64,000 nucleotides of DNA, taken from contig NZ_JAAEAH010000043.1 of assembly GCF_010998615.1 (NCBI RefSeq), forward strand, positions 1 through 64,000. The letters are read 5' to 3'. The notes below the pieces were generated by a model. It was not told the DNA's origin and did not search any database. It saw nothing but the letters and a program-made list of their open reading frames with translations. Source of the DNA: Myxococcus sp. CA023 (GTDB lineage Bacteria; Myxococcota; Myxococcia; Myxococcales; Myxococcaceae). How positions within the stretch are numbered: position 1 is the first letter of the stretch; each line of letters begins with the position of its first letter. This document shows, in pieces, positions 28,022 through 39,010 of the stretch. A program made the translations under genes and the position numbers.

Positions 28022-29536
28022 TCAGGTCGGCAGCTTCTTCGCCGGCAGGTCCTTCACGGCTGGGCCATTGAGCACCTTGCCGGTGGGACTGAAGCGCCCC
28101 CCGTGACAGGGACAGTCCCAGGAGCGCTCCGCGCCGTTCCAGTGCACGTGACAGCCCAGGTGCGTACACACCGGGGACACCGCGTGCGTGGTGCCGTCCT
28201 CCGCGCGGTACACCGCGACCTTCTGTCCCGCCACCTCCAGGACCTTGCCCTCGCCGGGCGCCACGTCCGCCAGCCGATTCCCGGCCGGCCGGGACAGGCG
28301 GTCCGCGACGAAGCGGAAGGCGACTTCCGCGTTCTCCTGGATGAAGTCCTTCGCGCCTGCCTGGGGCTTCACCCGCGTCGCCGAGTAGAGCGCGGCGAAG
28401 GGGTTCTGCCTGTCGAGGATGGCGTCGGAGAGAATCATCCCCGCCAGCGTGCCGAACGTCATGCCCGTGCCGGAGAAGCCGGTGGCCACGTACACGTGGC
28501 GGCTGGCCGTGTTGCGACCGATGTACGCCAGCCCGTCCGCGGACTCGATGACCTGGCCGGACCAGCGGTGGGTGATGTCCGTCACCGGGAAGCGCCGCAG
28601 CGCGTAGGCCTCCAGCGCGGCGTAGCGCCGGGCGGTGTCCTCGTCGGTGCCGACCTTGTGGTCCTCGCCGCCCACGATGACGTAGGTGCGCCCGTTCACC
28701 TGCTGCGTGCGGATGTAGTGATAGGGCACCTGGCTGTCGTAGTACTGGCCCGGCTCCAGCGGCCCGTTGAGCGGCCCCGCCACCGCGTAGGTGCGGTAGG
28801 GGTAGAGCTTGGTGTGCATGGCCACGCGGTTGAGCGGCGTGGTGGTGGCCTCCACCACGGCCGCGGCGGTGACGGTGCCGCGGTCGGTGACGACGCGGCA
28901 GGGCGCGCCGTCGTGGACCTCCGTCACCCGCGTGTTCTCGAAGAGGTGGCTGCCGTCGCCGGGAATCCGGTCCGCCAGCGCCAGCAGATACTTGCGAGGA
29001 TGGAAGAGCGCCTGGTCCTCCACCCGCAGGGCCCCCTTCACGGGATACGGCAAGGGCACGTCCTGGGTGAAGGTGGCCAGCAAGCCGGCCTCGCGCGCGG
29101 CGGTGACTTCGTGGTGCAGGTCGGCCAGCTCGCGCGCCGTCTCCGCGTAGCGGTACATGGGCACGCGCTGGAAGTCACAGTCGATGCCGAGCTCGTCGAC
29201 CAACGCGGCAATCTGCTCGATGGCCGCGCGGCTGGAGGACGCCGCGAGCTGAGCCCCCTTCTCACCGAAGTCGCGCCGCAGCGTGGCGTAGGGCGTGTCG
29301 AGCATCTCGGTGAGGTGCGCGGTCGTCTGGCCCGTCTGCCCCGACAGGATGCGGTGCATGTCCAGCACCGCCACGCGCTTGCCAGCGCGCTTCAGGAGCC
29401 ACGCCGTGGTCAGCCCCGCCATCCCCCCGCCAATGATGGCCACGTCCACCGTCACGTCACCCGGCAGCGCCGGGAAGTCGCGCGGGGGGGCCGTCACCGT
29501 CCAAAGCGACCTGTGCGCCCGCTGCTCGTCGTCCAT
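28022..29536 (-). CDS. FAD-dependent oxidoreductase with C-terminal Rieske [2Fe-2S] domain
   Basis: A 504-residue fusion. The N-terminal DAO-type flavin domain begins VAIIGGGMAGLTTAWLL (FAD-binding), and a second flavin motif appears in YVATGFSGTGMTFG. The C-terminal ~95 residues are a Rieske domain with CTHLGC and CPCHGG supplying Cys and His ligands to a [2Fe-2S] cluster. Similar FAD-Rieske fusions are widespread, often beside stress genes, and their substrates are mostly unknown. No signal peptide is visible. The HHE protein follows on the same strand and may be co-expressed. Confidence 0.9.
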   Translation of the reverse strand: MDDEQRAHRSLWTVTAPPRDFPALPGDVTVDVAIIGGGMAGLTTAWLLKRAGKRVAVLDMHRILSGQTGQTTAHLTEMLDTPYATLRRDFGEKGAQLAASSSRAAIEQIAALVDELGIDCDFQRVPMYRYAETARELADLHHEVTAAREAGLLATFTQDVPLPYPVKGALRVEDQALFHPRKYLLALADRIPGDGSHLFENTRVTEVHDGAPCRVVTDRGTVTAAAVVEATTTPLNRVAMHTKLYPYRTYAVAGPLNGPLEPGQYYDSQVPYHYIRTQQVNGRTYVIVGGEDHKVGTDEDTARRYAALEAYALRRFPVTDITHRWSGQVIESADGLAYIGRNTASRHVYVATGFSGTGMTFGTLAGMILSDAILDRQNPFAALYSATRVKPQAGAKDFIQENAEVAFRFVADRLSRPAGNRLADVAPGEGKVLEVAGQKVAVYRAEDGTTHAVSPVCTHLGCHVHWNGAERSWDCPCHGGRFSPTGKVLNGPAVKDLPAKKLPT

Positions 29537-29635
29537 GGCCCAAGGCTAGGAACGGCGCCCCGGAGCGATAAGCCACGGGAGCGGACTGCAAGGCTGGCTG
29601 CCTACCCAACACCAAGGCGTTGCAGATGTACACGA

Positions 29636-29664
29636 GCGAACACTGCCGGCCCTCTCGTGTTCGC
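29636..29664. other. Perfect 8-bp inverted repeat upstream of the gvp-like remnant
   Basis: GCGAACAC at 29636-29643 and GTGTTCGC at 29657-29664 form a perfect inverted repeat with a 13-base spacer. An overlapping CACGAG/CTCGTG pair extends the symmetry. It lies in the 215-bp divergent gap, ~90 bp before the small gvp-like gene, and could be a regulator site or a hairpin in its leader. Confidence 0.5.
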
Positions 29665-29751
29665 AAATCACGGTGCGGGCAAGCCTGCTCTGGGGTGGCT
29701 CGCCGACGCGCGTTACAAAAACGCGGCCCCAGGAGCCGAGGAGCTTCGACG

Positions 29752-29932
29752 ATGCCCGTGGAAAGATTGGCTGGAAGCGCCAGCCTCGTCGACGTCCTGG
29801 ACCGGGTGCTGGACCGAGGTCTGCGCTGGGACGCGAACGTCCACGGGCAGGCGCTCCAGGACTGGCCACCCGCATCCACACGCACCATCGTGGTGAAGTT
29901 CGTGGAGGTGCGAACGCCCACTCCTCATTCCC

Positions 29933-29943
<11 letters not shown>
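29752..29943 (+). CDS. Short GvpA/GvpJ-like gas-vesicle protein remnant
   Basis: A 63-residue product. Residues ~10-25 ([14 protein letters not shown]) match the highly conserved start of GvpA/J/M gas-vesicle proteins. The normal continuation (the second helix and beta hairpin that follow in GvpA) is replaced by unrelated-looking sequence, and the protein ends early. It is therefore probably a decayed or repurposed copy. The ATG at 29752 is in a good context after GGAGCCGAGGAG. The coding end overlaps the GTG start of the histidine kinase by 11 bp, so the gene could now serve as a leader for coupled translation. Confidence 0.5.
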
Positions 29944-32049
<2,106 letters not shown>

Positions 32050-32053
<4 letters not shown>

Positions 32054-32460
32054 TGAACCCATCTGAGACCCCGAAGCCCCTCGTGCTGGTCGTTGACGAC
32101 TATCAAGATGCCCGGGAGATGTACGCCGAGTACCTGGAGTTCTCGGGCTTCCGCGTCGCCGAGGCCAAGAACGGCCAGGAGGCGCTGGACAAGGCCTTCG
32201 AGCTGCGGCCCGACATCATCCTCATGGACCTGTCGCTGCCCATCATGGACGGCTGGGAGGCGACACGGCGGCTGAAGGGCGACGACCGCACGCGCGCAAT
32301 CCCCGTGGTGGCGCTCACGGGCCATGCGATGACGGGGCAGTCCGACGAAGCCAAGGGCGCGGGCTGCGACTCCTTCGTCACCAAGCCCTGCCTGCCGGAC
32401 GCGCTGGTGGATGAAGTCCGCCGCGTGCTCGCCACCCACGGAGGCGCATCGGCGAGGTGA
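32050..32460 (+). CDS. Single-domain response regulator (CheY-like receiver)
   Basis: A 136-residue receiver domain without an output domain. It has the acidic pair VVDDYQD near residues 13-19, the phospho-acceptor Asp in IILMDLSLP, the conserved Thr in ALTGHAM and the Lys in VTKPC. Its start overlaps the kinase stop by 4 bp, so it is the cognate partner and probably relays phosphate to another protein. Its own stop overlaps a GTG at 32457 in an open frame leading into the degraded gvpF/L gene. Confidence 0.93.
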
Positions 32461-32468
32461 AGCGCACC

Positions 32469-32869
32469 ATGTCCCGGAGGACACGGCCCCGGAAGGGGGC
32501 GGCTCGCGGCGACAGCCGCACGGCCCAGGCCGCCCGGCCTTCGCCTCCCACGGCGGAGACGGTGACGCCCGACGGGCTCCGGTATCTCTACGGCATCGTC
32601 CGTGCCACCGCGCCCCTGGACGTCGGGCGCATCGGATTGGGCACCAGCGCGTCACCGAAACCCTGCTCCGTGAGCACATCGTGCTCCCCGTGGCCTTCGG
32701 CACCGTCATGGCGTCCGAGGCCCAGGTACGAGCTGTGCTGCGCACGGCCCATGGCGAACTGTCCGGCGTGCTGGACGCGTACACGTTCCGCTTCACCGGT
32801 CCCTGGGCGCCGTACAGCTTCGTGGACGTGCATCTGGGCCTGCGTGACGAGGACGAGCTGGGGACCTGA
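32469..32869 (+). pseudogene. GvpF/GvpL gas-vesicle gene remnant with two internal losses
   Basis: Three pieces of a GvpF/L protein survive. LRYLYGIVRATAPL, the family's first strand, is read in one frame near 32578-32630. After about 32640 the continuing similarity switches frame, with HQRVTETLLREHIVLPVAFGTV, the conserved middle motif. It then runs directly into FRFTGPWAPYSFV, the family's C-terminal signature, before the stop at 32869. Intact GvpF/L proteins are about 250 residues, whereas this region could encode only ~135, so two internal segments are missing, the first one shifting the frame. Two open frames cover the pieces but neither makes a whole protein. Confidence 0.7.
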
Positions 32870-32886
32870 GCCCAGGTCCCCGCGGG

Positions 32887-33975
32887 TCACTTCCCTGAAG
32901 CGGAGGACACGGGCGCCGTCACCCGCACCGCCTCTTCCGCCAGCGCGTCAATCCCGGCGTGGAGCTGGGCCCAGCCCGAGGTGTGCTCGGTCCGGGCGTA
33001 GAAGCCCCCCTCGCTCTTCACCACCATGACGTGGCCAACGGCCCGGCCCGCGCGCAGGTAGTCCACGCGGAAGGACTCCTGCGGCTCGCCCCCGGGAAGC
33101 GGTTCGTCGCGGCCGAGCAGGTCCACCGGCATCATCCGCCACACGCGGTCATGCCAGTTGCGCGCGAAGTCGTCCGGCCGCTCCGGTGCGGCCTCCGGCG
33201 CGAGGACCACCGGGCCGGGCGCCTTGCCCGTGGCCCGGAAGGCACGGGTGGAGCCACCCGCGCTGATGGTCACCGCGTCGAAGTCTCCCAGGTCGAAGGT
33301 GTGCAGCCGGCGGTCCACCAGACGGCTGTTCGCGTTCTCCAGGTCCGGCAGCATCGCCGGGCCCAGCAGGTACACGCGGCCGTCCTCCTCGCTGCGCAGG
33401 TACGGCGTCCCCCAGCCGCCCGGAGGCGACGCCAGGGCGAACACACGCGCCTTGCCGGCCACTGTCAGCGTCAGCTTGCGCGGAGACGTGGCCAGGCCGA
33501 CCTCCTCCAGCTTCTTCGCGTCCAGCTCACCCAGCGCCCGCATGGCGCGCATGGGCGCGAAGCGGGAGAACAGCTTGTCCGCCACCTCGTTGGCGCGCAG
33601 CTCGCGCGGCGGTGGCGGTTCCTCGCGCACGGCCACGGGCGGTTGTCCCGCGGCGGCGCCGGTGCCCGCGTCCGTGCCCACGGCCGCGGTGGCCACGCCC
33701 GCGTCGGTGGCGCCCGCGTTCGCACCACCGGAAGCCGCCCTGGAGGCCTTGTAGCCCAGACGCACCCAGAGCCGGTCACGCTCACTGGCATCGCGGAACA
33801 CGTCCACGAAGCGGGAGTCGTCCTCGTAGCGGATGCTGTCCAGCGCGCGCGCCGGGACATCCACCACCGTGACTTCACCCGGGCCCGCGGAGGGCTCGCG
33901 CTGCCAGACAACGAACGCCGCAATCAACGCGGCCGCCGCCAGGGCCCCTTGGAGGGCCAGGTCCCGAACCTTCAT
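32887..33975 (-). CDS. DUF4340-domain protein of a Gld-type ABC operon
   Basis: A 362-residue protein with one N-terminal membrane anchor (LALQGALAAAALIAAFVVW) and a large periplasmic part. The part contains an Ala/Gly-rich low-complexity insert at residues ~80-130. DUF4340 proteins commonly follow GldG-like genes and are thought to act with the ABC-2 transporter at the cell envelope. The start overlaps the upstream gldG-like stop in an ATGA. It is the last gene of the operon and is convergent with the gvpF/L remnant, 17 bp away. Confidence 0.85.
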   Translation of the reverse strand: MKVRDLALQGALAAAALIAAFVVWQREPSAGPGEVTVVDVPARALDSIRYEDDSRFVDVFRDASERDRLWVRLGYKASRAASGGANAGATDAGVATAAVGTDAGTGAAAGQPPVAVREEPPPPRELRANEVADKLFSRFAPMRAMRALGELDAKKLEEVGLATSPRKLTLTVAGKARVFALASPPGGWGTPYLRSEEDGRVYLLGPAMLPDLENANSRLVDRRLHTFDLGDFDAVTISAGGSTRAFRATGKAPGPVVLAPEAAPERPDDFARNWHDRVWRMMPVDLLGRDEPLPGGEPQESFRVDYLRAGRAVGHVMVVKSEGGFYARTEHTSGWAQLHAGIDALAEEAVRVTAPVSSASGK

Positions 33976-35840
33976 CGCTCACCTCCCGCCACCGCGGGGC
34001 GCGGCGCGCGGCGTCCCCGCCGGCGCGTCGTCACGAAGCCCACCGCCAGCACCAGGGCCGGCCCCAGGAACACCGTCGCGTAGAACCAGAGGACGTCCTG
34101 CTCCCGCGTGTGCTGGATGGGCGTGTCTTCCTCCGAGGACACGGCGCCGGAGATGGACTCCTCACCGGTGAGCCACCGCAGCGTGTCCACCGCCAGGTAC
34201 GCGTTTCCCATGTTGCCCATCAGCAAATCACTCACCGCGTCCGCGTCCGCCATCACCACGGCGCGCATCGCCTCCTGGCCAGCCGGCGCGGGCTTCTCCA
34301 CCGCGATGACCAGGGGCCAGGGCCGCCGCATCTCGCCCGCGTCCAACGTGAAGTTGCCATTGGCGTCCGCGAAGGTGGCGCCGTGCGCGCGCACCGACAC
34401 GTCCTGCGCAATGCCACCCGGCAACGGCTGAATCTGCTCCAGGGCGCCCGCGCTCAGGAAGACGACCGGCGCCTGTCCCGCCAACGACGACAGCGACGTG
34501 ACGGACGGGTGCGAGGAGAACGTCGCCGTGCCCAGGTTGCCGCGGTCGCTCTGCTGCCGCGACGTGCGGAAGTACACCTGGTCATTGGCCAGCGGCGTCT
34601 TGAGGTACTTCAGGCCCAGGGACTCCAGCAGCGGCTGGAAGTCAGGCCCCTCCGGCTCCAGCGCCAGCCACAGCCGACCGCCGCGCGCGGAGTACTCGCG
34701 CAGGGCATTCAGCTCCTCGGGGAGGAACTCCTGCGTCGGGCCCGCCACCACCACCACGGAGGCGTCACGCGGCACCTCGGTGCCCAGGCCCTCGGAGACA
34801 CCGAGCGGCCGCACGTCCACGTTCTGCGCGCGCAGCAACTCCTTCAGCTTCTCCACGGATGGGCGGGTCGTCTCGCCCGGCACCGCTCGCGACTCGGCGC
34901 GCTCACCGTGGCCGGACGTGAAGTAGACGACCCGGCGAGGCCGGGCCACCGTCAGCAGGCGGCGCTGGACCTCCTGGTCCAACCGCTGGAGCTGGCCGCG
35001 CGCCCGCTCGACTTCCAGGCCCACTGTGAGCGGCTCCTTCCGGTCGCCGCGCGCCAGGACGATGGTGCCGTTGTTGTGGACGCCCAGCGACTTCGCCCGA
35101 GCCGGCTCCACCGCCTGGTCCAGTCGCACCACGTTGAGCAGGCCTGGACTCTCCACCGACAGGTCACGGAAATACTGCCCCACCGCTTCGCCCACCTCGT
35201 TCGCGGGAGGGAAGAAGAGCGTCACCTGGAGCGGCTCATTGAGCCCGCGAATCACCTTGCGCGTGCCGTCGCCGGGCTTCGCGGTGCGGAAGTAGGACAG
35301 GTCCCACGTCACGTCAGCCTGGGTGGCGACGAACATGGACGCGAAGGCGAAGACGAGCACGAAGGCCAGCCCCAGCCCAGAGTACAGCGCGCTGCGGACA
35401 CGGCCTGTCTCCAGCACGGGTGCGCGCGTCATCGCCGCGGCGGCGACCTCCACCATCGCCAGCGGCAGCAGGCAGCATGCGAGCAACGCCGGGAAGAGCG
35501 CCGCCAGCGACACCGCCAGCCGAGGCGCCTTCTGGGACAAGGGGCCGCCGAAGAGCCCGGTGCCCACGTCCGACTGGACGAAGTAGAGCCCCAGGGCCAG
35601 GAGGCCCACGCAGTACAGGCCCGACACCCACGCCTCGACGGCGCGCCGGTCCGCGCTGGCCGACCGCCTGCGCGCGAAGCGCCAGACCAGCGCGCCCACC
35701 GCCACCGCCCCCCCCAGGCCAGACAGGACAGTGCGGCCCGTGCCGATGCCAAAGAGCCGCTCACCGAGGAAGACCGCCAGCAGGCCCGAGACGAAGGCCA
35801 GCGTCACGGGGAGCCCCCCGCTCGAAGGACGCGCGCTCAT
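33972..35840 (-). CDS. GldG-like ABC-transporter auxiliary membrane protein
   Basis: A 622-residue protein. The N-terminal third has several transmembrane helices; a large extracytoplasmic domain of the GldG/ABC_transp_aux type follows, with VVYFTSGHGE and VVVVAGPTQEFLPEELNALREYSARGG typical of this family, and a final helix lies near residue 595. It probably works with the ATPase and permease encoded upstream. ATG 35840 overlaps the permease stop in an ATGA; a GTG two codons earlier is an alternative. Overlap with the DUF4340 gene is 4 bp. Confidence 0.88.
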   Translation of the reverse strand: MSARPSSGGLPVTLAFVSGLLAVFLGERLFGIGTGRTVLSGLGGAVAVGALVWRFARRRSASADRRAVEAWVSGLYCVGLLALGLYFVQSDVGTGLFGGPLSQKAPRLAVSLAALFPALLACCLLPLAMVEVAAAAMTRAPVLETGRVRSALYSGLGLAFVLVFAFASMFVATQADVTWDLSYFRTAKPGDGTRKVIRGLNEPLQVTLFFPPANEVGEAVGQYFRDLSVESPGLLNVVRLDQAVEPARAKSLGVHNNGTIVLARGDRKEPLTVGLEVERARGQLQRLDQEVQRRLLTVARPRRVVYFTSGHGERAESRAVPGETTRPSVEKLKELLRAQNVDVRPLGVSEGLGTEVPRDASVVVVAGPTQEFLPEELNALREYSARGGRLWLALEPEGPDFQPLLESLGLKYLKTPLANDQVYFRTSRQQSDRGNLGTATFSSHPSVTSLSSLAGQAPVVFLSAGALEQIQPLPGGIAQDVSVRAHGATFADANGNFTLDAGEMRRPWPLVIAVEKPAPAGQEAMRAVVMADADAVSDLLMGNMGNAYLAVDTLRWLTGEESISGAVSSEEDTPIQHTREQDVLWFYATVFLGPALVLAVGFVTTRRRGRRAPRPAVAGGER

Positions 35841-36559
35841 CGCCACCTCCGCGCCTCGAGCACCCGCGTGGCCGCGAACAGCGCCACGTAGGTGACCACG
35901 AGGTAGTAGACGACGTCACGCACGTGGATGAGCCCCGCCTGGAACGGCGGGAAGTGCTGATTCCACAGCGACATCGCGCTGAAGACATCCGCCAGCGGCT
36001 GCTCGGTGATGCGCGCCAGGAGCCAGCACAGGATGAGGGCCACCAGCATCACCGCGGACGTAATCGCCGCGAGCAACTGGTTGCGCGCCAGCGCCGAGCC
36101 GAATGTCCCCACCGCCAGCGACGCGCTGCCCAGCAGCAGCAGACCGAAGTACCCCGCCGCCACGTGACCGAAGGACACCTTGCCGTTCACCATCACCAGC
36201 AGCGGCATGTAGACAGTGCACAGGAGGTACAACGCGAGGAAGGCCAATCCCGCGAGGAACTTGCCCAGGACGATGTCGCGGTCGCGCAGCGGTGACGAGT
36301 ACAGCAGCGACAGCGTGCCCGTCTGACGCTCCTCGGCCAGCAGGCGCATCGAGATGAACACCGAGGCGACGACGGTGAAGCCGCTCGAGTAATAGAAGAA
36401 CTGCGACAGCACCTCGGCGGAGCGCTTGCTGGCGCCGCCCAGGGCATACGCGTTGAAGAACAAGCCGTTCAACGCGAGGATGACCGCGATGATGACGTAG
36501 CCGCTGAGCGTGCGCAGATAGGCGGACAGCTCGCGGCGGGCGATGAGCAGCGCTTTCAC
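35837..36559 (-). CDS. ABC-2 type permease (GldF-like)
   Basis: A 240-residue ABC-2 permease with six predicted helices. It starts ALLIARRELSAYLRTLSGYVIIAV and contains the conserved LLAEERQTGTLSLLYSSPLRDRDIVLGK, typical of the GldF/NosY permease type. The start is a GTG overlapping the stop of the ATPase gene (GTGA). It forms the membrane part of the transporter; the substrate is unknown. Confidence 0.92.
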   Translation of the reverse strand: MKALLIARRELSAYLRTLSGYVIIAVILALNGLFFNAYALGGASKRSAEVLSQFFYYSSGFTVVASVFISMRLLAEERQTGTLSLLYSSPLRDRDIVLGKFLAGLAFLALYLLCTVYMPLLVMVNGKVSFGHVAAGYFGLLLLGSASLAVGTFGSALARNQLLAAITSAVMLVALILCWLLARITEQPLADVFSAMSLWNQHFPPFQAGLIHVRDVVYYLVVTYVALFAATRVLEARRWR

Positions 36560-37485
36560 GCGCGCGCCTCCTGGCCGTGCGTCAGCCGCAAGAAGATGGA
36601 TTCGAGCTGACCGGCTCCCTGGTCCAGCCGCAACAACTCCAGACCCGCGCCCACCACCGCCTGCGCCACCAGGGGCCGCTGGTCGGGCGAGGCCCGCACC
36701 GTCAGCGCCACCAGGCCGTCCGACACGCGGTCCACCTCCACCGCGCCAAAGCGCTGGAGCACCTCCACCGCGCGCGCCTTGTCGCCGCGCACCTCCAGCT
36801 CGATGGTGCCCCGGCCGCCCATCTTCGCCGCCAACTCCTCCTCCGTGCCCTGCGCCACCAACATCCCCTTGTGGATGATGAGCAGCCGGTCACACGTCTG
36901 GGAGATTTCCGGGAGGATGTGGCTGGAGACGAGCACCGTGTGCGCGCCCTTCAACCCCCGGATGACGTCGCGCATCTCGACAATCTGCCGGGGGTCGAGC
37001 CCGCTGGTGGGCTCGTCGAGGATGAGCAGGGCGGGCTTGTGCACCAGCGCCTGCGCCACGCCCACGCGCTGGCGGTAGCCGTGACTGAGCGTGGAGATGA
37101 GCTCGCCGTGGACGTCACGCAGGCCCGTCTTCTCCTCGGCCTCGCCCACGCGGCTGGCGGTGTCCCGGGACGTGACGCCGCGAAGCTGCGCGACGTAGGC
37201 CAGGTATTCACCCACCGTCATCTCTTCGTAGAGCGGAGGCACGTCCGGCAGGTAGCCGATGCGCTGGCGGACCTCGTGGGCATTGCTCACCACGTCATGG
37301 CCGTCGATGACGACACGCCCCGAGGTCGGCAGCAGCACGCACCCCAGGACCTTCAGCGTCGTCGATTTTCCAGCGCCATTGAGGCCCAGGAAGCCAATGA
37401 CCTCTCCCTGGCTGATGGTGAAGGCCAGGTCCCGGATCGCCGCGTGCTCACCGTAATATTTGGTCAGCCCTTCGACCTGAATCAT
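36556..37485 (-). CDS. ABC transporter ATP-binding protein (GldA-like)
   Basis: A 309-residue ABC ATPase. It has Walker A GLNGAGKST, Q-loop region, the signature LSHGYRQRV, Walker B LLILDEPTSGLD and the H-loop SSHIL. A ~90-residue C-terminal extension is typical of the GldA/NosF class. The ATG at 37485 is the conserved start (MIQVEGLTKYYG); 20 extra upstream residues are unlikely to be translated. It is the first gene of the four-gene operon with overlapping ends. Confidence 0.94.
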   Translation of the reverse strand: MIQVEGLTKYYGEHAAIRDLAFTISQGEVIGFLGLNGAGKSTTLKVLGCVLLPTSGRVVIDGHDVVSNAHEVRQRIGYLPDVPPLYEEMTVGEYLAYVAQLRGVTSRDTASRVGEAEEKTGLRDVHGELISTLSHGYRQRVGVAQALVHKPALLILDEPTSGLDPRQIVEMRDVIRGLKGAHTVLVSSHILPEISQTCDRLLIIHKGMLVAQGTEEELAAKMGGRGTIELEVRGDKARAVEVLQRFGAVEVDRVSDGLVALTVRASPDQRPLVAQAVVGAGLELLRLDQGAGQLESIFLRLTHGQEARA

Positions 37486-37557
37486 CAGGAGTCCTCTCCC
37501 CTTCGAAAGCGTCGTTCCTTCTGTCGCAGCGGAGGGGATTGTCAAGCGCCGGACTTG

Positions 37558-38979
37558 CTAAGAATGGCGGTATTCAGGGCCCTTCGTCGTGCGCCCCAGC
37601 GTGAAGCGCAGCGCGCTTTCCAGGTCGGGAAGGAGGAAGGCGAACCCCAGCCGCTGGGCTGCCTGAGGCACGATTCGCGCACCATCCAGCAGCGCCTCTT
37701 GCCCCATCTGTCCGAAGAGGGTCCGCACGACAGGCGCGGGGACCGGGAAGACAGCCGGACGCCGCAGCACCTTGCCCAGCGTCCGGGCGAAGTCCGCCTG
37801 CCGCACCGCCCCCGGCGCCACGGCGTTGATGGCGCCGCGCGCGGCGTCGGTGAAGACAGAGAAGTGGATGAGCCCGAGCACGTCCTCCAGCGATACCCAG
37901 CTCATCCACTGTTGCCCAGAGCCGATGGGCCCGCCGCCTCCCGCGAGGAACGCTGGCAGCATCTTCGCCAGGGCGCCCTCGCGCGCGTCCAGGACGGGGC
38001 CGATGCGCAGGTGCACCACGCGGATGCCCGCGGCCTCGGCAGGCGCGGCGGCGGCTTCCCACTCGCGTGATACCTGGGAGAGAAAGCCCTTCCCGTCCGT
38101 GCTGCTCTCCTCGGTGAGGACTTCGTCGCCGCGGTCCCCGTAGATGCTGCTGCCGCCCGCGGAGACGAGCACCTTCGGCTTGCGCTTCATCCGCGCCAGG
38201 GCTTCGGCCAGGGTGCGAGTGCCCTGGGTGCGGCTCTTGAGGATGGCGTCCTTGTACTCGGGGGTCCAACGCTGGCCAGCCACGTTGACGCCCGCGAGGT
38301 GCACCACGGCGTCCACGCCTTCGAGCGCGTCGGTGTCCACCTCGCCCTTGTCAGGCGCCCAGGTGACCTCGTTCCGCGAGGAGTCCGCCTTGCCGCGCAC
38401 CATGCGCTTCACCGCGTGGCCGCCCGTGGTGAGAAAGGGCACCAGCGACGAGCCCACCAGCCCCGAGGCTCCGGTGACGGCGATGGTGAGCGGCCCCTGC
38501 CCCGCGAAGGCGGCGTGACGCGTCAAGTCCTCGAGCGTGACGCGGTGGCGGTACGCGAACATCCGCTCCAGGGTGCGCCGGGCGAAGCCTCCGCCGAAGA
38601 GGCTGCCCAGGGGGCCCACGGGGAGGACGTACTCCACTTCGTCATCCAGGATGGACGTGCCCATGGCGGGCTCGGGCCACATCCGGTGGGTGTGGACCCA
38701 CTTCGCGAAGGGGCCGGACATCTGCGTGTCCTGGAACATGGCGTCTTCGACGTAGGCGGTGTGCTCGGCCACCAGGCGTTGGGGGATGGGGCCCACGCGC
38801 ATGCGGACAACGACGCGGGCGCCGGTGCGGATGCCATCGCCGGTGCGCTCCAGGACCTCCATCCGCTCCCAGGGGGGCGTCAGGCGTTCGAGCGCCCCTT
38901 CCCGGGCATGCCAGGCGAAGAGGTCCTTGGCCGTAACGGGCATCCGAGTGCGAGCATCGAAGACGTGCGACTTGCCCAT
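37558..38979 (-). CDS. TIGR01777 SDR-family protein with N-terminal SRPBCC domain
   Basis: A 473-residue fusion. Residues ~1-150 are a START/SRPBCC cyclase-like domain (HAREGALERLTPPWE and THRMWPE). Residues ~160-473 form a YfcH/TIGR01777 NAD(P)-binding domain with VTGASGLVGSSLVPFL, VVHLAGVNVAGQRW and SAGGSSIYGDRG, and the C-terminal DUF1731 segment ending in RTTKGPEY. Such fusions occur in cyanobacteria and myxobacteria and are linked to cell division or lipid metabolism without a proven reaction. ATG 38979 follows AGGAGG closely. Divergent from the Sua5 gene. Confidence 0.9.
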   Translation of the reverse strand: MGKSHVFDARTRMPVTAKDLFAWHAREGALERLTPPWERMEVLERTGDGIRTGARVVVRMRVGPIPQRLVAEHTAYVEDAMFQDTQMSGPFAKWVHTHRMWPEPAMGTSILDDEVEYVLPVGPLGSLFGGGFARRTLERMFAYRHRVTLEDLTRHAAFAGQGPLTIAVTGASGLVGSSLVPFLTTGGHAVKRMVRGKADSSRNEVTWAPDKGEVDTDALEGVDAVVHLAGVNVAGQRWTPEYKDAILKSRTQGTRTLAEALARMKRKPKVLVSAGGSSIYGDRGDEVLTEESSTDGKGFLSQVSREWEAAAAPAEAAGIRVVHLRIGPVLDAREGALAKMLPAFLAGGGGPIGSGQQWMSWVSLEDVLGLIHFSVFTDAARGAINAVAPGAVRQADFARTLGKVLRRPAVFPVPAPVVRTLFGQMGQEALLDGARIVPQAAQRLGFAFLLPDLESALRFTLGRTTKGPEYRHS

Positions 38980-39010
38980 GTTCCCTCCTGGGGCGACAGT
39001 GCGGCGGCGC

